The notes: generated by a model from the letters alone, not told the origin. Counted from the first letter of the stretch, positions 34,719 to 43,720 are shown. The stretch is DNA of 64,000 bases from CAZKBP01 sp964551015 (GCA_964551015.1 CAZKBP010000005.1:124001-188000); one strand, 5' to 3'. Program-made: numbers and translations.

Positions 34719-36599
34719 CTAAGTCATCTTGGTCACACGAATTACATGGCGGTAACGATCTACAGAATGATGGTAAGTCAGTAGTTGTTTTTCTGCGTCT
34801 AATTCGTAATTTCCGTCCGTGATGCTAACTTTACAGCCTTTTGGGTACTGATACTGAGGAATAAAAATTTCCGTAGGAACTTTTAGATGCTCATCGTGCT
34901 CAAATTCATATTCAAAAATCTGTTTTTTAATATCAAAAGATAAGCGCAGTGGATTGCCACTGGTGCGAATCGGGTAAGGACGTATCAAGGCTTCCAAAGC
35001 TCTTCCTCCTGAATTGATGTCTTCAGGATTGGTTTGCTGATCTCGGCTGAAGACAGACAGGTCTTCTTTATTCCACAGATCGCCGTATTCATTGGAATTA
35101 TCAGCGGTGTAGTTCCAGAGAGTTACGTTGGTGAGATTATCCTCAATGGCTCTGAGAGTAGCGTTGAGTGCTTTGATTTGTTTTGAAAAATTGCCCGTTT
35201 CGTAGGCTTTTTTACGATGCATGTCAAAGGGAATGCCTGTCTCTCCAACTAAAAGCGGAGCATTGCGCATATGCGCTTCACTCTCTTCTTTGAGGCGAGC
35301 AATCTGACGGGCAAAGAGCCGACGCACGGCTTTCTTACCAAAAATCATTTTCTGATTTTGGAAATCAAAAGAAATCCAGGAGCGAAACTTTTTGGTAAAA
35401 AGCGTAATCCCATCGTACCAATGAGAAGCATTGACGACGTTTTGAGCATCATCGCTACCAAATTGAGGGGGTTTGCCGTTAATCACGCCTTCCACAAAAA
35501 TAAAAGTATTTGGATGTACCGAGCGAATTTCACGGGCGTAACGATTGATAAAGGGCAAGAGATAGTCTTGCTCGAAATTGACCTCCTTGCCTTTGACTTT
35601 AGAAAAGTGATCCGGTTTGAGCAACTCAGGCAAACCAGACTGATTCATATCCCAGACTCCCGCTGCCTTCCAGATACAACCAAAGCCATTGAGCCAAGCT
35701 TTGACCCCTCGCGGATTGGCTTCCATTTTGCCTTTGAATTTAGGCCCTCGGTTGCTCAAATCCCAATTTTCTACCTGTTGAGGATTGCCCGAAGCCAGTA
35801 CCATACTTTGAAAGGGGGAAGGCGTAGCACCCTTTCGTATGACGAATTCATTGGCGTGCAGGTCTTTCCAGCCAATCCAACCCGCCGAAGGTTCATTCAT
35901 GGTGTCATAGCCCACTACATTGTCTAGGTCTTTGACCCTTTCGGCCACCTGTTTGATGGAATTGATGTAATGACTCTGTAAAAACTCCTGAATAGGTTGC
36001 CCGTCGACCTGGAGCTGGGGAGCAAAATCATTTCCCCCAAAAAAGAGGGTAAACATGGTAGCGCAGGCTAATTTGGTGTAATTAGTAGGCCAAATCATTT
36101 CTGGGAAAAAATCGCCCTCTTCGTGGTGTAAGATAGCCGCTTCTGCGTCGCTAAATTGCTGTACGTTCAAACCAATTTTCTCAAATGTCCAAAGCGGAGC
36201 CCCATCCCCTCCCGAAAATCGGCTCCATACATCCTGATGTGGGTCAATAAATACCTGAATGTCATATTCTTGCGCTTTTTTAATAACTTCATAGACATAA
36301 TTCAAGTATTTTTCATCATATTTTCCGGGAGCTTCGTGCTCGATGGCTTCCCAAGTGACTAGAAAGCGGACAAAAGTCAATCCCCAATGCTTGAGGCGAC
36401 TAAAATGCTCATCCGCGTCTTTGAGGGGGAAAGGTTTATTGACAAAAGAGACATTTTTGCTATAAAATCCTTCCTTAATATGACTGGGCAGATAAGGTTT
36501 AGCAGGTACTTTGGTGCTTCCGCCGAGGTTCACTCCTCGGAGCATCAAAATTCTTCCGGCTTCGTCTTTGAAATGCGGGCCATCAATCTTAATACGCAT
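34719..36599 (-). CDS. Endoglycoceramidase-like family 5 glycoside hydrolase
   Basis: 626 residues. DEAGRILMLRGVNLGGSTKVP opens the GH5 barrel; FVRFLVTWEAIEHEAPG and FIDPHQDVWSR follow; VVGYDTMNEPSAGWIG holds the acid/base glutamate of the NEP motif and LLVGETGIPFDM the nucleophile glutamate. A C-terminal beta domain (about 530-626) fits the Glyco_hydro_5_C module. The whole plan, including the long middle insertion, matches endoglycoceramidases and the related glycolipid glucosidases. Unlike secreted endoglycoceramidases, no signal peptide is seen, so it may act on the cell's own or imported glycolipids. Substrate not proven. Confidence 0.88.
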   Translation of the reverse strand: MRIKIDGPHFKDEAGRILMLRGVNLGGSTKVPAKPYLPSHIKEGFYSKNVSFVNKPFPLKDADEHFSRLKHWGLTFVRFLVTWEAIEHEAPGKYDEKYLNYVYEVIKKAQEYDIQVFIDPHQDVWSRFSGGDGAPLWTFEKIGLNVQQFSDAEAAILHHEEGDFFPEMIWPTNYTKLACATMFTLFFGGNDFAPQLQVDGQPIQEFLQSHYINSIKQVAERVKDLDNVVGYDTMNEPSAGWIGWKDLHANEFVIRKGATPSPFQSMVLASGNPQQVENWDLSNRGPKFKGKMEANPRGVKAWLNGFGCIWKAAGVWDMNQSGLPELLKPDHFSKVKGKEVNFEQDYLLPFINRYAREIRSVHPNTFIFVEGVINGKPPQFGSDDAQNVVNASHWYDGITLFTKKFRSWISFDFQNQKMIFGKKAVRRLFARQIARLKEESEAHMRNAPLLVGETGIPFDMHRKKAYETGNFSKQIKALNATLRAIEDNLTNVTLWNYTADNSNEYGDLWNKEDLSVFSRDQQTNPEDINSGGRALEALIRPYPIRTSGNPLRLSFDIKKQIFEYEFEHDEHLKVPTEIFIPQYQYPKGCKVSITDGNYELDAEKQLLTYHHSVDRYRHVIRVTKMT

Positions 36600-36726
36600 A
36601 GGCAGCTATTCAATTCTGGGTAAATTTTAATAGCTGCAAATTAAACACAAAAAATAGTTTTGTGAAGCAGATGTCTGTGGTGAGTTGATTAAATCTGCCA
36701 CGTTCCTCTTCTTGGGAGGCTATTTT

Positions 36727-37497
36727 TTAGAGGTGCTCAATGGCTTGATCTATTTGATCTTCTAAATGCTGAATGCGTTTTTCTAAGTCTTGATTATTGT
36801 CACTCAACATTTCGTCTACAAAAATGGCATTCACGATTGAAAGTCCAAACACCCCTCCAGTGATCACGATTAGTACAAAATAAAAACGAACGAAGAAATG
36901 AAGGGTAGAAGATTCTTGCTGATGCATGAGTGCCTCAGGAATATCGTACCAGCCCTCCATGGTGAACATCCGAAAAGTGGTATACAAAGCCTTCAAGGCA
37001 TTGCCAAAGTGCTCTGGAGCCAAATCTCGGAATAGATAACAATTAAACAAAGACGCGATCAGGCCATAGAGTAGAAGTGCTAGCATCATAAAGACAGACG
37101 CTTTAAGAGAGCGCAGTACTCCCTTGAAAATTTTATCCAAATGAGGAACAAATTGGAAAAAACGAAAAAATTTAGCTAATCTTAATAGACGAAAAATGAG
37201 TAAGAAGGAAGTATCTGAAATGTCAAAGAGATAAAAGAATAAAGTAGGCGTGGTCAACACAACAATAGCAAAGTCTAAGCGATTCCAACCTGAGCGAATG
37301 TAAGTCTGCCAACCTCTTACATGAATTTTGACTATGGCTTCTAACAAGAAAAAAAGCGTAAGCCCTTGATCGATCAGGCGATAAGTAGCAAAGTAGTCGG
37401 AAAGTTGGTCAAAGGATAGGAGGAAAAGCATTACCATGTTCACTAAAATGGCAAGCATAATGACTCTATCGTTCAAAAAGATGCGGTACATAGGCAT
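36727..37497 (-). CDS. Voltage-gated-type cation channel, copy 1
   Basis: 256 residues with six membrane helices. The fourth helix carries the sensor pattern R103-x-x-R106-x-x-K109-x-x-R112. The pore loop has FTMEGWYDIPE, filter residues T179-M-E-G-W183, followed by S6 with GGVFGLSIVNAIFVDEM. A short coiled coil (LEKRIQHLEDQIDQAI) ends the chain, as in tetrameric bacterial sodium channels. NaChBac has TLESW in this position; TMEGW is the motif of the first domain of animal calcium channels, so calcium or mixed selectivity is possible. ATG 37491 is an alternative start. Paralog of the next gene upstream. Confidence 0.9.
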   Translation of the reverse strand: MPMYRIFLNDRVIMLAILVNMVMLFLLSFDQLSDYFATYRLIDQGLTLFFLLEAIVKIHVRGWQTYIRSGWNRLDFAIVVLTTPTLFFYLFDISDTSFLLIFRLLRLAKFFRFFQFVPHLDKIFKGVLRSLKASVFMMLALLLYGLIASLFNCYLFRDLAPEHFGNALKALYTTFRMFTMEGWYDIPEALMHQQESSTLHFFVRFYFVLIVITGGVFGLSIVNAIFVDEMLSDNNQDLEKRIQHLEDQIDQAIEHL

Positions 37498-37585
37498 TTT
37501 TCGGGCCTTCGCTCAGTTTGTGTGATCTCGAAATAATTTATCTAAGTAATGGAGTCATTTTTGGCCACGGCCAATCAAGGAAAAG

Positions 37586-38410
37586 CTATTTTTCTTTACG
37601 CATTTCGTTCAGTTTATGAATTAGGAGGTCGATTTTATGCTCTAATTTTGTAATTCTTGATTCCAATTCATCATTGTTATCACTCACCATTTCATCCACG
37701 AAAATAGCATTCACGATGGAGAGGCCAAATACGCCACCGGTTACTACAATAAAGATGAAATAAAACTTGGTGAAAAACTCGAGTTGAAAAGAATCGCTCC
37801 GACCTGCGATCACCTCTGGTATTTCGTACCAGCCCTCGAGGGTAAACATTTTAAAAATAGAGTAGCAAGAAATCAGCGCGTTACCAAAATACTCAGGGGC
37901 TACTTCCTTGAAGAGATAGCAGGAAAAAAGCGAGATGATGATATTGTAGAGAAAAAAAGCAATTAACACGAACACAGATGCTTTCAGCGCACGACCCACT
38001 CCACTTAGGATTTCATTTAGATTCGGTACGAATTTTAAGAACCGAAAAAACTTGGCTACTCGTAAAGCCCTCAAAATCAATAGAAGAGAAAAATCAGGCA
38101 GATTAAAAAAGGTCAAAATCACGGAAGGAGTCGTTAGCAAGACGATCACGAAGTCCATCTTGTTCCAGCCAGAACTGATATAGCTACGCCAGCCCATCAC
38201 CTGCACTTTGACGATCATTTCCATCAGGAAAAATACCGTCAAAAAATTATCTACATATTCTAAATATCTTAGATGTAAGTGGATATTATCAAAAGATAGC
38301 AAGAATAAGATGATGATATTAATCACGATCGCTCCCATGATGATGCGATCGTTAATGAATATCTTCACGTAAACAGGTAAACTATTATAAGCTGATATTT
38401 CCGAGTTCAA
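37586..38410 (-). CDS. Voltage-gated-type cation channel, copy 2
   Basis: 274 residues, clearly a duplicate of copy 1 (shared NRLDF/NKMDF S3, LLTTP, the AKFFRF sensor segment, LKASVF, the YLF-APE-FGNAL turret and GGVFGLSIVNAIFVDEM). Sensor charges fall at R114, R117, K120 and R123; the filter is T190-L-E-G-W194 within FTLEGWYEIPE. The C-terminal coiled coil is longer (ELESRITKLEHKIDLLIHKL). The gene lies 88 bases upstream of copy 1 and they are probably co-transcribed. Which ion passes and what gates the channel are not visible from sequence alone. Confidence 0.9.
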   Translation of the reverse strand: MNSEISAYNSLPVYVKIFINDRIIMGAIVINIIILFLLSFDNIHLHLRYLEYVDNFLTVFFLMEMIVKVQVMGWRSYISSGWNKMDFVIVLLTTPSVILTFFNLPDFSLLLILRALRVAKFFRFLKFVPNLNEILSGVGRALKASVFVLIAFFLYNIIISLFSCYLFKEVAPEYFGNALISCYSIFKMFTLEGWYEIPEVIAGRSDSFQLEFFTKFYFIFIVVTGGVFGLSIVNAIFVDEMVSDNNDELESRITKLEHKIDLLIHKLNEMRKEK

Positions 38411-38567
38411 ATTTTCTTAATATTTTCCGTTCTACACACCTGATTCTTTTCATCAAAAATCATAGCATTTATACAAAACTCAAGCATGCATGTGCTATTT
38501 CTGATAAAATTCAGGAATCCAACTCCGAATTTGTGTGCCTTCCACGATATATAGCCTTACAAAAATA

Positions 38568-38600
38568 CAAAAATATTAAGACTTGTGGCCGAAACTACAA
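38568..38600 (-). promoter_or_regulatory. Possible promoter for the channel pair
   Basis: On the minus strand TTG (38600-38598), a 22-base spacer and TATTTTTG (38575-38568) fit the consensus. It overlaps the downstream edge of the atpC terminator, and the leader to 38410 would be long (about 155 bases), so support is modest. Confidence 0.35.
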
Positions 38601-38632
38601 AAACAAAACCTGAACGTATGCTACGCTCAGGT
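38592..38632 (-). terminator. Terminator after atpC
   Basis: On the minus strand ACCTGAGCGT and ACGTTCAGGT (38632-38608, one weak pair) close an AGCAT loop, followed by the T-rich tail TTTGTTTTTG. Confidence 0.75.
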
Positions 38633-38663
38633 CTGATATAATATACTATAAAAAAGTGGATAT

Positions 38664-38921
38664 TTACTCGGTTTCGCTGAGGATAGACTCTACCAGAACC
38701 GTAATTTGATTATTCAAAATCTCTACTACTCCACCTTCTACGTTAAAGGTTTTTGTGCCTTCGCTGGTAGTATTGAGGAGAATCTCGCCTTGGTCTAAGG
38801 TACTAATGAGAGGAGCGTGATCCTTTAAGACTTCAAAGCGTCCTGAAGAACCTGGAAACTTGGCTTGACTGACCTCTCCCTCGTAAACCTCTTGATCGGG
38901 GGTAATTACTTTTACGTGCAT
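38664..38921 (-). CDS. atpC: ATP synthase epsilon subunit, short form
   Basis: 85 residues from ATG 38921 (ATG 38924 adds one). MHVKVITPDQEVYEGEVSQAKFPGSSGRFEVLKDHAPLIS is the N-terminal beta-sandwich of epsilon and matches the family throughout. The usual C-terminal helical hairpin (bringing the family to about 130-140 residues) is absent, so the helix-mediated self-inhibition of the F1 motor cannot operate. Short epsilon forms are known in Bacteroidota. It follows atpD by 106 bases, in which a strong hairpin sits. Confidence 0.93.
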   Translation of the reverse strand: MHVKVITPDQEVYEGEVSQAKFPGSSGRFEVLKDHAPLISTLDQGEILLNTTSEGTKTFNVEGGVVEILNNQITVLVESILSETE

Positions 38922-38971
38922 CATGGGGGTTCAATGTTGAAAGTTAAAGGTTGTAGATGTTAAGCTTTAAG

Positions 38972-39005
38972 TTACAGGTTGAAAAGATAGACTTTCAACC
39001 TGTAA
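38972..39005 (-). other. Strong hairpin between atpD and atpC
   Basis: TTACAGGTTGAAA (38972-38984) is the perfect inverse of TTTCAACCTGTAA (38993-39005) around an 8-base loop, and weaker pairing extends outward to about 38962 and 39015. There is no T run after it on the minus strand, so it may process or stabilise the message, tuning atpC relative to atpD, rather than end transcription. Confidence 0.6.
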
Positions 39006-39027
39006 TTTTCAGCTTGTCATCATTCTT

Positions 39028-40542
39028 TTAATTACCTTTGGCTTCTTTGATCATTTTCTCGCCCTTCTCGATGGCATCTTCAATAGATCCTACCAGGTTA
39101 AAAGCAGGCTCAGGCAATTCTAGTAAAGAATCATCTTCCAAAAGCATTTTGAAACCTTTGATGGTATCTTTGATATCTACTAGCTTACCTTCTAGTCCTG
39201 TAAACTGCTGTGCCACGAAGAAAGGTTGTGATAAGAAACGCTGAATACGACGAGCTTTGTCTACCGTTCTGCGGTCTTCATCCGAAAGTTCTTCCAGACC
39301 CAGAATGGCAATAATGTCTTGGAGCTCGTTGTAGCGTTGTAACGTTTCTTTGACGGCTTGTGCCGTATTGTAATGTTCATCACCCAGTACATCGGCGGTC
39401 AAAATACGAGAGGTAGAGTCAAGTGGGTCTACCGCGGGGTAAATTCCCAGTGAGGCCAATTTACGAGAAAGTACCGTGGTGGCATCCAAGTGAGCAAAAG
39501 TAGTAGCTGGAGCCGGGTCAGTCAAGTCATCCGCAGGTACATAAACTGCCTGTACCGAGGTAATAGAACCTCGTTTGGTGGAGGTAATGCGCTCTTGCAT
39601 AGCTCCCATTTCGGTAGCCAACGTGGGTTGGTAACCCACCGCCGAAGGCATCCTACCCAAAAGTGCGGACACTTCGGAACCCGCTTGGGTAAAGCGGAAA
39701 ATATTATCAATAAAGAAAAGAATATCTCTACCTTTTCCGGTACCATCGCCATCACGGAAATATTCGGCCACCGAAAGGCCAGAAAGTGCCACGCGGGCAC
39801 GCGCTCCGGGAGGCTCGTTCATTTGACCAAATACCAGCGTGGCTTGGGAAGTTTTGAGGGCTTCTTTGTCTACCTTGCTGATATCCCAGCCCCCTTTGTC
39901 CATATCTTCTTTGAACTCGTCTCCGTAGTTGATTACTCCAGACTCGATCATCTCACGAAGCAGGTCATTTCCTTCACGTGTACGCTCGCCTACTCCGGCA
40001 AATACAGAAACACCCTTGTAAGCCATCGCCACGTTGTTGATAAGCTCCTGGATCAAAACGGTTTTACCCACACCTGCACCACCGAATAGGCCAATTTTAC
40101 CACCCTTGGCGTAGGGTTCCAACAAGTCAATTACTTTGATACCTGTATATAGTACCTCGGTAGAAGTCGCTAGCTCGTCAAAGCTGGGAGCCTGTTTGTG
40201 AATAGAAGCTCTTACTTTGGAGTCAATACTACCGATCCCGTCAATCGTCTCTCCTACTACATTAAAGAGGCGGCCACGGATTTCATCTCCGGTGGGCATG
40301 GTGATGGTTTCTCCTTTGTCAATGACTTCCATACCTCTTACCAGACCTTCTGTACTATCCATAGCGATGGTTCGGATTCTATCTTCACCCAAGTGTTGTT
40401 GGCACTCTAACACGACGACTTGGCCGTTGGGCTTGGTCACCTCAAGGGCGTTATATATTTTCGGTAATGTAGAGCCTTCCTCAGAAAAGCTGATATCTAC
40501 TACCGGACCGATGACTTGCGTTACTTTTCCTTTATTTGCCAT
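39028..40542 (-). CDS. atpD: ATP synthase beta subunit
   Basis: 504 residues, the normal length. GLFGGAGVGKTVLIQELI is the nucleotide-binding P-loop, GERTREGNDLL holds the catalytic glutamate region, ALSGLSVAEYFRD and ILFFIDNIFRFTQAGSEVSALLGRMPSAVGYQPTL (read around 39620-39740) are invariant beta-subunit segments. It is the catalytic subunit of the F1 motor that makes ATP from the ion gradient. In this window atpD and atpC stand alone, away from the a, c, b, delta, alpha and gamma genes, a common Bacteroidota arrangement. A good promoter lies at 40593-40624. Confidence 0.98.
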   Translation of the reverse strand: MANKGKVTQVIGPVVDISFSEEGSTLPKIYNALEVTKPNGQVVVLECQQHLGEDRIRTIAMDSTEGLVRGMEVIDKGETITMPTGDEIRGRLFNVVGETIDGIGSIDSKVRASIHKQAPSFDELATSTEVLYTGIKVIDLLEPYAKGGKIGLFGGAGVGKTVLIQELINNVAMAYKGVSVFAGVGERTREGNDLLREMIESGVINYGDEFKEDMDKGGWDISKVDKEALKTSQATLVFGQMNEPPGARARVALSGLSVAEYFRDGDGTGKGRDILFFIDNIFRFTQAGSEVSALLGRMPSAVGYQPTLATEMGAMQERITSTKRGSITSVQAVYVPADDLTDPAPATTFAHLDATTVLSRKLASLGIYPAVDPLDSTSRILTADVLGDEHYNTAQAVKETLQRYNELQDIIAILGLEELSDEDRRTVDKARRIQRFLSQPFFVAQQFTGLEGKLVDIKDTIKGFKMLLEDDSLLELPEPAFNLVGSIEDAIEKGEKMIKEAKGN

Positions 40543-40592
40543 TATCTATGCGGTAAGGTGTAAATTTTTCGTTACGATTGATTTAATTGAAG

Positions 40593-40624
40593 CAAATTTA
40601 AACGATTAATTTAAACATATGCAA
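40593..40624 (-). promoter_or_regulatory. Promoter of atpD-atpC
   Basis: On the minus strand TTG (40624-40622), a 21-base spacer and TAAATTTG (40600-40593) match the Bacteroidota consensus. The leader to the ATG at 40542 is about 45 bases. Confidence 0.65.
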
Positions 40625-40830
40625 GAATAATCTTGAATGTTTAAAGCTTTGTACAATGAGCGTATAAATCATTGAATTTTCCAGAAAAATTGCATCCGAA
40701 AAGAAAGAAAAATAACACGAAGAGAAGTCTCGGTGATCAGCCAGAGCAAATGCAAAAATTAACCTCAGAAGTCTCTGCTCTATGCCTTCTGGTCTCTGGT
40801 TCAAAAAAAATCATACATCCTAGCTGGTAC

Positions 40831-40860
40831 TTGTGAATCATTGAGATATACCTAACTTTG
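40831..40860 (+). promoter_or_regulatory. Promoter of murE
   Basis: TTG (40831-40833), a 19-base spacer and TAACTTTG (40853-40860) match the Bacteroidota consensus. The ATG at 40888 is 27 bases after the box, which supports that start over the TTG at 40870. Confidence 0.7.
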
Positions 40861-40887
40861 TGCTCATAGTTGCAATCAGAGATAAAT

Positions 40888-42348
40888 ATGACACCTAAGC
40901 TGGAAGAACTGATCCTAGGAGCCGACTTGACCTTCGTGAGGGGAGATTTGAGCCAAACCGTAAAAGCTATTCATTTTGATTCGCGACAAGTAGATGCGCA
41001 GTCTGTTTTCGTGGCCATCCTCGGCCTCCGTAGTGATGGGCATCAATACATCCCGCAAGCCATTGAGCAAGGAGCACGAGCAATTGTCTGCGAAACCCTT
41101 CCTCAAGAGCTCAAAGAAGGAGTGACCTATCTCTTGGCGACCAATAGTGCTCAGGCTCTGGGCAAAATGGCGGCCAATTTTTATGGAAATCCCTCTCGCC
41201 AACTCAAAGTAGTTGGTGTTACTGGCACTAATGGCAAAACTAGCTCCGTTACGCTACTTTTTCGCTTATTCCAAAAACTAGGTTATACCTGCGGACTGCT
41301 CTCTACGGTACAAAATCAGATTGGCGAAGAGATTATCCCCGCGCAGTACACCACTCCCGATGCCCTTGCTACCCAATCCCTATTGGCTCAGATGGTCAGA
41401 AAAGGATGTACGCATTGCTTCATGGAGGTGAGTTCGCACGCCTTAGTGCAAGAGCGCACGGCAGGTATCGAGTTCACGGGAGCAGTTTTTACGAACATCA
41501 CGCATGACCATCTGGACTATCACGGCACTTTTCAGGAATATATCAAAGCCAAGAAAAAGTTTTTTGATGAATTGAAACCTTCGGCCTTTGCCTTAGTCAA
41601 TATAGACGATAAACGTGGTATGGTGATGCTCCAAAACTGTGATGCACGCACTCAGAAAACTTTTGGGTTAAAAAATATGGCGGATTTTAAGACCAAAATC
41701 AAGGAAAATACGCCTCACGGTTTACTTTTAGAATTAGATCGGCAGGAAATTTGGTTCCGCTTGGTCGGTGATTTCAATGCCTATAATTTATTAGGTGTTT
41801 ATGGAGCAGCCACGCTCTTGGGTGAATCTCCAGAGGCTGTCTTGACCGAATTATCTGCCTTGGGGCCAGTCCCGGGTAGATTCGAGCAGATAGCTTCTGC
41901 GAATCAAATATTAGCCATTGTTGATTATGCGCATACCCCTGACTCTTTAGAGAATGTATTGCGCACCTTGACAGATATTCGCTCTGAGGGACAAAATATC
42001 ATTACCGTGGTGGGTTGTGGCGGCGACCGCGACAAGGCCAAGCGTCCTATGATGGCACAGATTGCGGTTGAGTATAGTCAAATGGTGTTTTTGACCTCTG
42101 ATAATCCGCGGAGCGAACCTCCCATGCAGATTATTGAGGAAATGTGGCAGGGGCTTTCTATGACGACGCAGCGCAAAGCTCGAAAAATTGAAAACCGCAG
42201 AGAGGCCATTCAGACCGCCTGCCAAATCGCTCAAGCAGGCGATATTATTTTAGTAGCGGGCAAAGGGCACGAGCCTTACCAAGAGATTCAGGGTGTGCGC
42301 TACCCCTTTGATGATCGTGAAGTATTGAAAGAATTCCTTAGTACCTGA
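40888..42348 (+). CDS. murE: UDP-MurNAc-tripeptide synthetase
   Basis: 486 residues from ATG 40888. VVGVTGTNGKTSSVTLLF is the ATP-binding loop; MEVSSHALVQERTAGIEF, FTNITHDHLDYHGTFQEY, VDYAHTPDSLENVL and FLTSDNPRSEPP follow in the Mur ligase order. The DNPR motif is the signature of enzymes that add meso-diaminopimelate rather than lysine to the peptidoglycan precursor. Mur ligase N-terminal, central and C-terminal domains are all present. mraY follows after 130 bases; the rest of the usual division and cell wall cluster is not seen on either side. Confidence 0.97.
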   Translation: MTPKLEELILGADLTFVRGDLSQTVKAIHFDSRQVDAQSVFVAILGLRSDGHQYIPQAIEQGARAIVCETLPQELKEGVTYLLATNSAQALGKMAANFYGNPSRQLKVVGVTGTNGKTSSVTLLFRLFQKLGYTCGLLSTVQNQIGEEIIPAQYTTPDALATQSLLAQMVRKGCTHCFMEVSSHALVQERTAGIEFTGAVFTNITHDHLDYHGTFQEYIKAKKKFFDELKPSAFALVNIDDKRGMVMLQNCDARTQKTFGLKNMADFKTKIKENTPHGLLLELDRQEIWFRLVGDFNAYNLLGVYGAATLLGESPEAVLTELSALGPVPGRFEQIASANQILAIVDYAHTPDSLENVLRTLTDIRSEGQNIITVVGCGGDRDKAKRPMMAQIAVEYSQMVFLTSDNPRSEPPMQIIEEMWQGLSMTTQRKARKIENRREAIQTACQIAQAGDIILVAGKGHEPYQEIQGVRYPFDDREVLKEFLST

Positions 42349-42478
42349 GTTGTCGCTTATTCGTTGTGTGTTGCCTGATAGGTTCTGATCTTATGATTTA
42401 TTATTTCTATCTATGCCATAGCTCCTAACCCAAGGCTTCAATAACCGATAATCGAAACCGATAACTGATAACTGATTC

Positions 42479-43720
42479 ATGTTATACTATCTTTTTAATT
42501 ATTTAAATGAGCAATTTGACCTGGCAGGCGCGGGTGTTTTTAGATATATTTCGTTTCGGGCGGGTATGGCTACGATGATTTCCCTATCTATCGGGGCGAT
42601 CTTTGGCCGAAAGCTGATTAACCAGCTCAAAGCTTTTCAGGTAAGAGAGAAAAGCAGAGAACTCGGCCTACCCGGAGAGGACCTCAAACAGGGTACCCCC
42701 ACGATGGGAGGCTTGATTATCATCGCTTCTATTGTAATTCCCACTTTGCTTTTTGCCCGTTTGGATAATATTTACATTGTTCTCCTTTTGCTTGCTACCT
42801 TGTGGTTGGGTTTTATTGGTTTTCTGGATGATTACACAAAACTTCTCAAGAAGCGTCAAAGTTGGCTGGTGGGTGATCGGGGTATTCGGGGCAGGTACAA
42901 AGTTTTTGGGCAAATCGCATTAGGTCTGGTTGTGGGTTTAACCCTTTATTTTCACGAGGCGGTCGTCGTACGAAAATATTTAAACCCAGCCACTCAAAAC
43001 TACGAAAGTGTGGTGGTAACGGGCAAAGATACCCCCTATCAGGACGTAAAATCTACCACGGCCACGGTTCCCTTTCTCAAGAATAACGAGTTGGATTATA
43101 GTCATCTGGGCAAATGGGGCTCGTATGATTTTACTTGGGTTTTGTATGTAATCATCGTCATCTTTATCACGACCGCCGTTTCTAACGGAGCTAATATCAC
43201 AGACGGTCTGGATGGATTAGCGGCTGGGACTTCGGCCATCATTGCCCTCACGCTCGCGCTTTTTGCCTACGTATCGGGTAATAGCGTTTTCTCCCAGTAC
43301 TTGAATATTATGTACATTCCTAACACGGGTGAGTTGGTCATTTTTTGCACGGCTTTTACAGGAGCCTGTATTGGTTTTTTGTGGTATAATTCTTATCCAG
43401 CGCAGGTTTTTATGGGCGATACAGGCAGCCTTACACTGGGTGGATTGATCGCGGTTCTTTCCTTTTGTATCCGCAAGGAGTTATTGATTCCGATTCTCTG
43501 TGGAGTCTTTTTGGTGGAAAATCTCTCCGTGGTGATGCAGGTGAGTTATTTCAAATATACCAAGCGCAAATACGGCGAAGGAAGGCGAATTTTCAAAATG
43601 TCTCCCCTGCACCATCATTTCCAGAAATTGGGCTATCACGAAGCCAAAATTGTAACCAGATTCTGGATCATTGGTATCATCTTAGCCATTCTGACTTTGG
43701 TTACGCTCAAGCTGCGTTAG
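42479..43720 (+). CDS. mraY: Phospho-MurNAc-pentapeptide transferase
   Basis: 413 residues with about ten membrane helices. The catalytic aspartates are visible in GFLDDYTKLLKK and NITDGLDGLAAGT, with FMGDTGSLTLGG and the MSPLHHHFQKLG histidine motif further on. The enzyme moves the MurNAc-pentapeptide onto undecaprenyl phosphate at the inner membrane to form lipid I. It is longer than the E. coli protein (360) owing to an insertion about residues 160-215 (KYLNPATQNYESVVVTGKD), which is common in Bacteroidota. It lies 130 bases after murE. Confidence 0.97.
   Translation: MLYYLFNYLNEQFDLAGAGVFRYISFRAGMATMISLSIGAIFGRKLINQLKAFQVREKSRELGLPGEDLKQGTPTMGGLIIIASIVIPTLLFARLDNIYIVLLLLATLWLGFIGFLDDYTKLLKKRQSWLVGDRGIRGRYKVFGQIALGLVVGLTLYFHEAVVVRKYLNPATQNYESVVVTGKDTPYQDVKSTTATVPFLKNNELDYSHLGKWGSYDFTWVLYVIIVIFITTAVSNGANITDGLDGLAAGTSAIIALTLALFAYVSGNSVFSQYLNIMYIPNTGELVIFCTAFTGACIGFLWYNSYPAQVFMGDTGSLTLGGLIAVLSFCIRKELLIPILCGVFLVENLSVVMQVSYFKYTKRKYGEGRRIFKMSPLHHHFQKLGYHEAKIVTRFWIIGIILAILTLVTLKLR

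Larger units (their letters stand above)
40543..40887. other. Divergent promoter region between atpD and murE
   Basis: About 345 bases holding the atpD promoter on one strand and the murE promoter on the other. No open frame was recognised between them. Confidence 0.6.

Noticed and set aside
39490..40089. 199-codon plus-strand frame opposite atpD
   Set aside because: It is the antisense of a highly conserved gene; atpD is beyond doubt and the frame has no recognisable domain.
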